Positions 60,468-64,000 of a DNA stretch of 64,000 nucleotides are shown piece after piece; the first letter of the stretch is position 1, and the number at the start of each line of letters is the position of its first letter. The position numbers were made by a program, and so were the translations under genes. The stretch is from NCBI RefSeq assembly GCF_014649735.1, contig NZ_BMTP01000011.1:205798-269797 (forward strand), read 5' to 3'. This stretch comes from Streptomyces lavendofoliae (GTDB taxonomy: Bacteria > Actinomycetota > Actinomycetes > Streptomycetales > Streptomycetaceae). The notes under the pieces were generated by a model. It saw only the letters and a list, made by a program, of their open reading frames with translations. It searched no databases and was not told the origin of the DNA.

Positions 60468-63400
60468 TCAGTCCTTTTTGCCCTTCAGCCACTCACGCTT
60501 GACGGTGAGGTCGTTAAATTCCTTCAGTCGGTCTGCCGGGATGACGAACTCGATACGGGGCTTTCCGTCTGGTCCCTGCCAGTCGTACCGCTCGGCGCAG
60601 TCACCGAACTTCGCCAGAAACTCGGGGGACATTTCGTAGCGAATCATACCATCGGCAAAGGGGCCGCTTCCGCTGCCCACGTACTCCTTGGCCACGCTGT
60701 GCTCGCCGAAGTAGATGGAGCCGTCGCCTCCCGTGTGCGCCGCCCCGTTCGGCCCGTTCTTCAACTCGTAGTCTTTGTCGACCATCTTCGGCGTCCGGTA
60801 GATGGAGATGGTCACCGCCGGGCAGTCGTCGTCTCCCTTGCCCTTGTCGGCGGCCACGCGCATCGCGGACGTACGGGAGGCACCGGAGGACTTGCGGTCC
60901 TTGGCCTTCTTCGCGAAGCACTCCGGGATCTTCCGCCTGATCTCCTCGACGGCCTTCTCGCCCTTTTCGACCAGCTTCTTCGCCTTGGCCGACTTGTCGA
61001 GGAAGTCGTTGATTCCGGCGATGGCTTTCGCGATCTTCGGAAGCTTGCTGGCGATCTTGAGAGCCTTGACCGGGCCGAGGTTCTGGATGATGGCCCAGAT
61101 GCAGATCCCGACGTCGGGGTCGTCCCAGCACTCCTTGATGTCCTCGGCGAACAGTTCGACGAGGAGTTCGCCGCCGTTCTCCTTGAGGTAGTCGAGCAGG
61201 TCCTTCTGCGCCAGCGCCCGGGCCGCTTCGTACTCGGCCGGAGTCATACCCGTTGCTTCGATCGCTCGGCGATCGGTGTCCGACAGGTCGCCGGGGGCGT
61301 CCTTCTTGCCCTTGGCCGCTTCCTCGCGTTCCTTGCGTTCGAGTTCGCGCTGGTACTCCTCGGCCCTCTTGGCGGCCTCGTCGGCCTCCTTGGCGTAGGT
61401 GCCGGCGTTCTTGGCGGCGGTCTCGGCGGAGGTGGCGTGCTTCTCGGCGGACTCGGCGAACTTGTTCGCGTCGGCGGCGTCCTGTTCCGCCTGGGCGGCG
61501 GCGCCCTGGGCGACGCTCGCCTCCTTCTCGGCCAGGTTCGCGGCGCTGTTGGCTGCCGCGGCGTGGTTCTCGGCGCCGGCGGCGGCGCCACGCGCGCGGG
61601 CCGCCTCGGCCTCGGCCTGGGTGGCCGCGTTGCGGGCGGCTGCCGCGTCGGCGAACGCCTGGTTGGCGGCCGAGCGGGCGAGCTTGGCGTCGGCCTGGGC
61701 CTGGGCGTCCGCCTGGTTGGCGCGGGCCGCGGCGGCCCTGGCCTTGGCGCCGTCCTCGGCGGCCTGGGCGGCGGACTTCATCGCCGCGGCCGAGGAGCGT
61801 GCCGCGTCGGCGGAGGAAAGGGCGGCGGCCGCCGCCGCCTTGAAGGCCGGAGCCACCTGGGCGTTGGCCCGCTTGGCCGCGGCCTCGGCGGCTTCGGCGG
61901 CCTTGACCGCCTCGGCGGCGCGGGCCTCGGCCTTGGTGACCTCGGCCTGGCCCATCGCCTGGGCGGCCTGGGCGACCTCGGCGGCGAAGTCGGCGGAGAT
62001 GTCCGTGCCGGTGAAAGGCGCGGTGAGGAGGATGGCGGTGTTGGCCGGGTCGGCGATGCCGGCCGCGGTGGTACGGGCCGACGTGGCGGCCTGGAGCGCG
62101 ATCGTGGACTGGAGGCGGGCCATCGCCGCCTCCCGGGTGGCGCCCTCGGCCTCGTCCCGGGTCCGGTTGGCCGCCTGGAGCGACTGGTTGGCGTGGATCG
62201 CGGCCAGACCGGCGAGCCGGGACGCCTCATGGGCCGCGATGCCGGCGCGGGCCTCCTGCGCGGTCGCCTCGGCCGCCTGGGCGTTGGCCCGCTGCGCCGC
62301 CGCGTGGGTGAGCGCGGCCTCGGCCTCGGCCCGGTTGGCCGCCGCGTTCGCCGCGAAGGCGGCCGCCTCGGCCTTGTTGGCGGCGGCGTTGGCGCGTGCC
62401 GCGTGCGCGGTGGCCTCGGCGGCCGCCGCCCTGGCGCGGGCCGCCGCTCCGGCCGCCTCGATGGCCGCCGAGCGGGACCGGACCGCCGCCGCGGATGCCT
62501 GGTCGGCCGCGCCCCGTGCCGTACCGGCCGCCGTGCCGGCGGCGTCGGCCGCGGAGCGCGCCTCGGTGGCCGCCGCGCGGGCGGTGCCGGCGTGCTCGGT
62601 GCCCGCGGCCTTGGCGGCCATCGCCTCGGTCGCCCGGGCCCTCGCCGCTTCGGCGTCGTGGACGCGTTCGGCCTCCACCGCCTTGTTGCGGGCGGTACGG
62701 GCCTTGGTCTCCTCGCCCCGCGCCAGCTCGTCGGCCTTGGCGGCAATGCCCTCCTGGGCCTGCGCGGTGGCCCGCTTCTCGGCGGCCGTCGCGGCAGCCG
62801 CCTGGGCCTGCGCGCGGGCGGCGGAGGCGGTACGGGCCTCGGCCTCGGCACGCGCGCGTGCCGCAGCCGCGATGTCCCGCTCCTTCTCCGCCCGCGCACG
62901 CGCGGCGGCGGCGAGATCGCGCTCGCGCTCGGCGATCACCCGCTGCTCAGCCGCGATCTTCGCCTGACGCTCGGCCTCGATACGCGCGTCCCGCGTCTTC
63001 TTGGCGTGCGCCCAGGCCTCCTTCTCCGCCTGCTCGGCTGCGATCCTCGCCTGACGCGACTTCGCCGCGGCGTCCGCCGCGATCCTCGCCTGCTGGGCGG
63101 CGGCCGCGGCCAGCCGGGCCGCTGCCTTGGCGTGCTCCTCGGCGTTGGCACGCCATTTGGCGGCCTGCTGGGCGTGCAGCTCGGCCTGGTTCTGGGAATT
63201 CAGCCCGGCCGCGTCGGCCGCCGTGGCGTCCACCGCGTGCCGCGCGGTCGCCGCGGCCTTCGCCGCCGCGTCCGACGCACCCGCGATGCCGGAGGCCACC
63301 TCCGACCACTGCACCCCATGCGTTAGGCCGGTATCAGTGAGAATCCCGGCTTCGACCTGGGCCAGAAGGGCAGCCACCTGCGCCTGCTTGGCGGCGCCTT

Positions 63401-64000
63401 CGGCGATGCCGACCTGGCGGGCGACCTCGGCCTTCACCGGGGCGTAGTCCGACAGGCGCTTGCCGGCCTTGTCGGCGGCGAGCATCCGGTCGGCCTCACG
63501 CGACTGCGCGGCCGCCGAACTCATCGCGTTCGACGCGGTCTTCAGCGCCTTCACCGCGTCGCCGTGCGCGGCGATCAGCTTGGTGCGGGCGGCGGCTGCG
63601 ACGGCCGCCTTCTCCGCCAGCTCGCGCAGCTTCTCGGCCGCCTCCTGGGCCTCCTTCTGCGCCTTCTCGTGCGCTTCCCGGTCGTCCGCGTCCTTCTGCG
63701 CGGCGGCCAGATAGCCCTTCGCCAGGTACTCGGCGATCGCCTTGTCGTCGCCCGTGGCCAGTGCGGCCTGCGCGGTGCGCTTCACTTCGGGCCCGCCGAC
63801 CGCCGCGAGCATCTCGACGCGCTTGCGGTTCTCCGCCGCGCGCTCCTTGTCGTTCTGCTCCGTCGCCTTGTCCCGCTGCCGAGCGATGTCGGCGCCGAAG
63901 GCCAGGAAGTCGGCGCGGTCCTGCGCCGTGCCCTTCAGGACCCGTTCCACCTCGGCGTTGAAGAACGGGCCGCCGGTGCCGCGCAGCGCCTCGATCTTCC
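60468..64000 (-). CDS. large ALF-repeat/coiled-coil protein with toxin-like C-terminus (5' end outside the window)
   Basis: At least 1176 residues, continuing beyond 64000. The first visible part has ALF-type repeats (LRGTGGPFFNAEVERVLKGT, GGPEVKRTAQAALATGDDKA, IAEYLAKGYLAAAQ), known from exported Streptomyces proteins. A coiled-coil/helical region of about 700 residues extremely rich in Ala, Glu, Arg and Lys follows (60700-63300 on the other strand gives spurious frames). The last 110 residues differ: ISIYRTPKMVDKDYELKNGP, GDGSIYFGEHSVAKEYV, KPRIEFVIPADRLKEFNDLT. The R-x(n)-YFGE-x-x-VAxEY layout suggests an ADP-ribosyltransferase-like fold. With the small gene directly downstream it looks like a polymorphic toxin. 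Confidence 0.8.
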   Translation of the reverse strand, partial: KIEALRGTGGPFFNAEVERVLKGTAQDRADFLAFGADIARQRDKATEQNDKERAAENRKRVEMLAAVGGPEVKRTAQAALATGDDKAIAEYLAKGYLAAAQKDADDREAHEKAQKEAQEAAEKLRELAEKAAVAAAARTKLIAAHGDAVKALKTASNAMSSAAAQSREADRMLAADKAGKRLSDYAPVKAEVARQVGIAEGAAKQAQVAALLAQVEAGILTDTGLTHGVQWSEVASGIAGASDAAAKAAATARHAVDATAADAAGLNSQNQAELHAQQAAKWRANAEEHAKAAARLAAAAAQQARIAADAAAKSRQARIAAEQAEKEAWAHAKKTRDARIEAERQAKIAAEQRVIAERERDLAAAARARAEKERDIAAAARARAEAEARTASAARAQAQAAAATAAEKRATAQAQEGIAAKADELARGEETKARTARNKAVEAERVHDAEAARARATEAMAAKAAGTEHAGTARAAATEARSAADAAGTAAGTARGAADQASAAAVRSRSAAIEAAGAAARARAAAAEATAHAARANAAANKAEAAAFAANAAANRAEAEAALTHAAAQRANAQAAEATAQEARAGIAAHEASRLAGLAAIHANQSLQAANRTRDEAEGATREAAMARLQSTIALQAATSARTTAAGIADPANTAILLTAPFTGTDISADFAAEVAQAAQAMGQAEVTKAEARAAEAVKAAEAAEAAAKRANAQVAPAFKAAAAAALSSADAARSSAAAMKSAAQAAEDGAKARAAAARANQADAQAQADAKLARSAANQAFADAAAARNAATQAEAEAARARGAAAGAENHAAAANSAANLAEKEASVAQGAAAQAEQDAADANKFAESAEKHATSAETAAKNAGTYAKEADEAAKRAEEYQRELERKEREEAAKGKKDAPGDLSDTDRRAIEATGMTPAEYEAARALAQKDLLDYLKENGGELLVELFAEDIKECWDDPDVGICIWAIIQNLGPVKALKIASKLPKIAKAIAGINDFLDKSAKAKKLVEKGEKAVEEIRRKIPECFAKKAKDRKSSGASRTSAMRVAADKGKGDDDCPAVTISIYRTPKMVDKDYELKNGPNGAAHTGGDGSIYFGEHSVAKEYVGSGSGPFADGMIRYEMSPEFLAKFGDCAERYDWQGPDGKPRIEFVIPADRLKEFNDLTVKREWLKGKKD

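Noticed and set aside
60699..63326. 875-codon plus-strand frame, and 61399-62967 (522 codons) in another phase
   Set aside because: Gly/Leu/Arg- and Ala-rich mirror readings of the repetitive coiled-coil gene on the other strand.

Overview
The window is high-GC actinobacterial DNA, almost certainly Streptomyces. The evidence is strong third-codon-position G/C, MbtH/NRPS chemistry, ALF-repeat and FG-GAP secreted proteins, Tat and Sec signals typical of the genus, and many Streptomyces-type regulators (PucR, GlxA, TetR, LysR, XRE). It is an accessory region: intact genes alternate with broken transposases (IS5-like, IS630-like, IS21 IstB, one further DDE family) and truncated or frameshifted genes, as expected of a chromosome arm or megaplasmid. 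No rRNA, tRNA or CRISPR array was seen.

Layout. 1-4.4 kb: a lipoprotein and a MerR regulator among IS remnants and dead fragments (replication-relaxation, YCII-like, SpoIIE-like). 4.4-8 kb: TerC membrane protein with a zinc-ribbon tail, then a divergent TetR / aldo-keto reductase pair with a palindromic operator. 8-11 kb: a frameshifted DUF6000-like gene, a hypothetical gene and decayed plasmid-type genes. 11-14.8 kb: a LysR regulator divergent from a translationally coupled oxidoreductase / hydrolase / SDR operon, with a LysR-type box between. 14.9-20.3 kb: pseudogenes (kinase, GNAT broken by a 10-bp duplication, methyltransferase, MFS), a GlxA-type regulator, a small membrane protein and an IS630-like transposase. 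20.5-22.3 kb: a YCII-domain protein and an SGNH hydrolase. 22.3-29.3 kb: a phage- or integrative-element-like block. Its core is a three-gene overlapping operon: a methylase-like plus Mom/GNAT-like fusion, a ParB-domain protein and a small-terminase-like protein. 29.4-39.6 kb: a secreted peptide, a broken transposase joined to sensor-kinase and response-regulator fragments, an NmrA-like protein, a beta-helix secreted protein, an SH3b secreted protein, a low-complexity stretch, TerB and regulator remnants.

40-54.2 kb is the most coherent unit, an apparent biosynthetic gene cluster. It holds AzlC/AzlD-type exporter genes, a cupin, a Leu/Phe dehydrogenase-like protein in which the usual catalytic Lys appears replaced by Arg, two free-standing adenylation-thiolation didomain NRPS proteins, a glutamine-dependent asparagine synthetase, a P450, a type II thioesterase, an MbtH-like protein, an orphan 117-aa protein, a Tat-exported amidase and a PucR regulator. 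There is no condensation domain. My inference is amino acids activated and modified on carrier proteins (amidation, P450 hydroxylation), released by thioesterase and possibly matured outside the cell by the amidase. I cannot name the product.

54.2-64 kb: further IS debris, a DUF3592-like membrane protein, a secreted FG-GAP protein, a DNA-ligase fragment, and at the right edge the 3' end of a very large ALF-repeat/coiled-coil protein with a toxin-like C-terminus. It is followed 5 nt later by a small gene that is a good immunity candidate.
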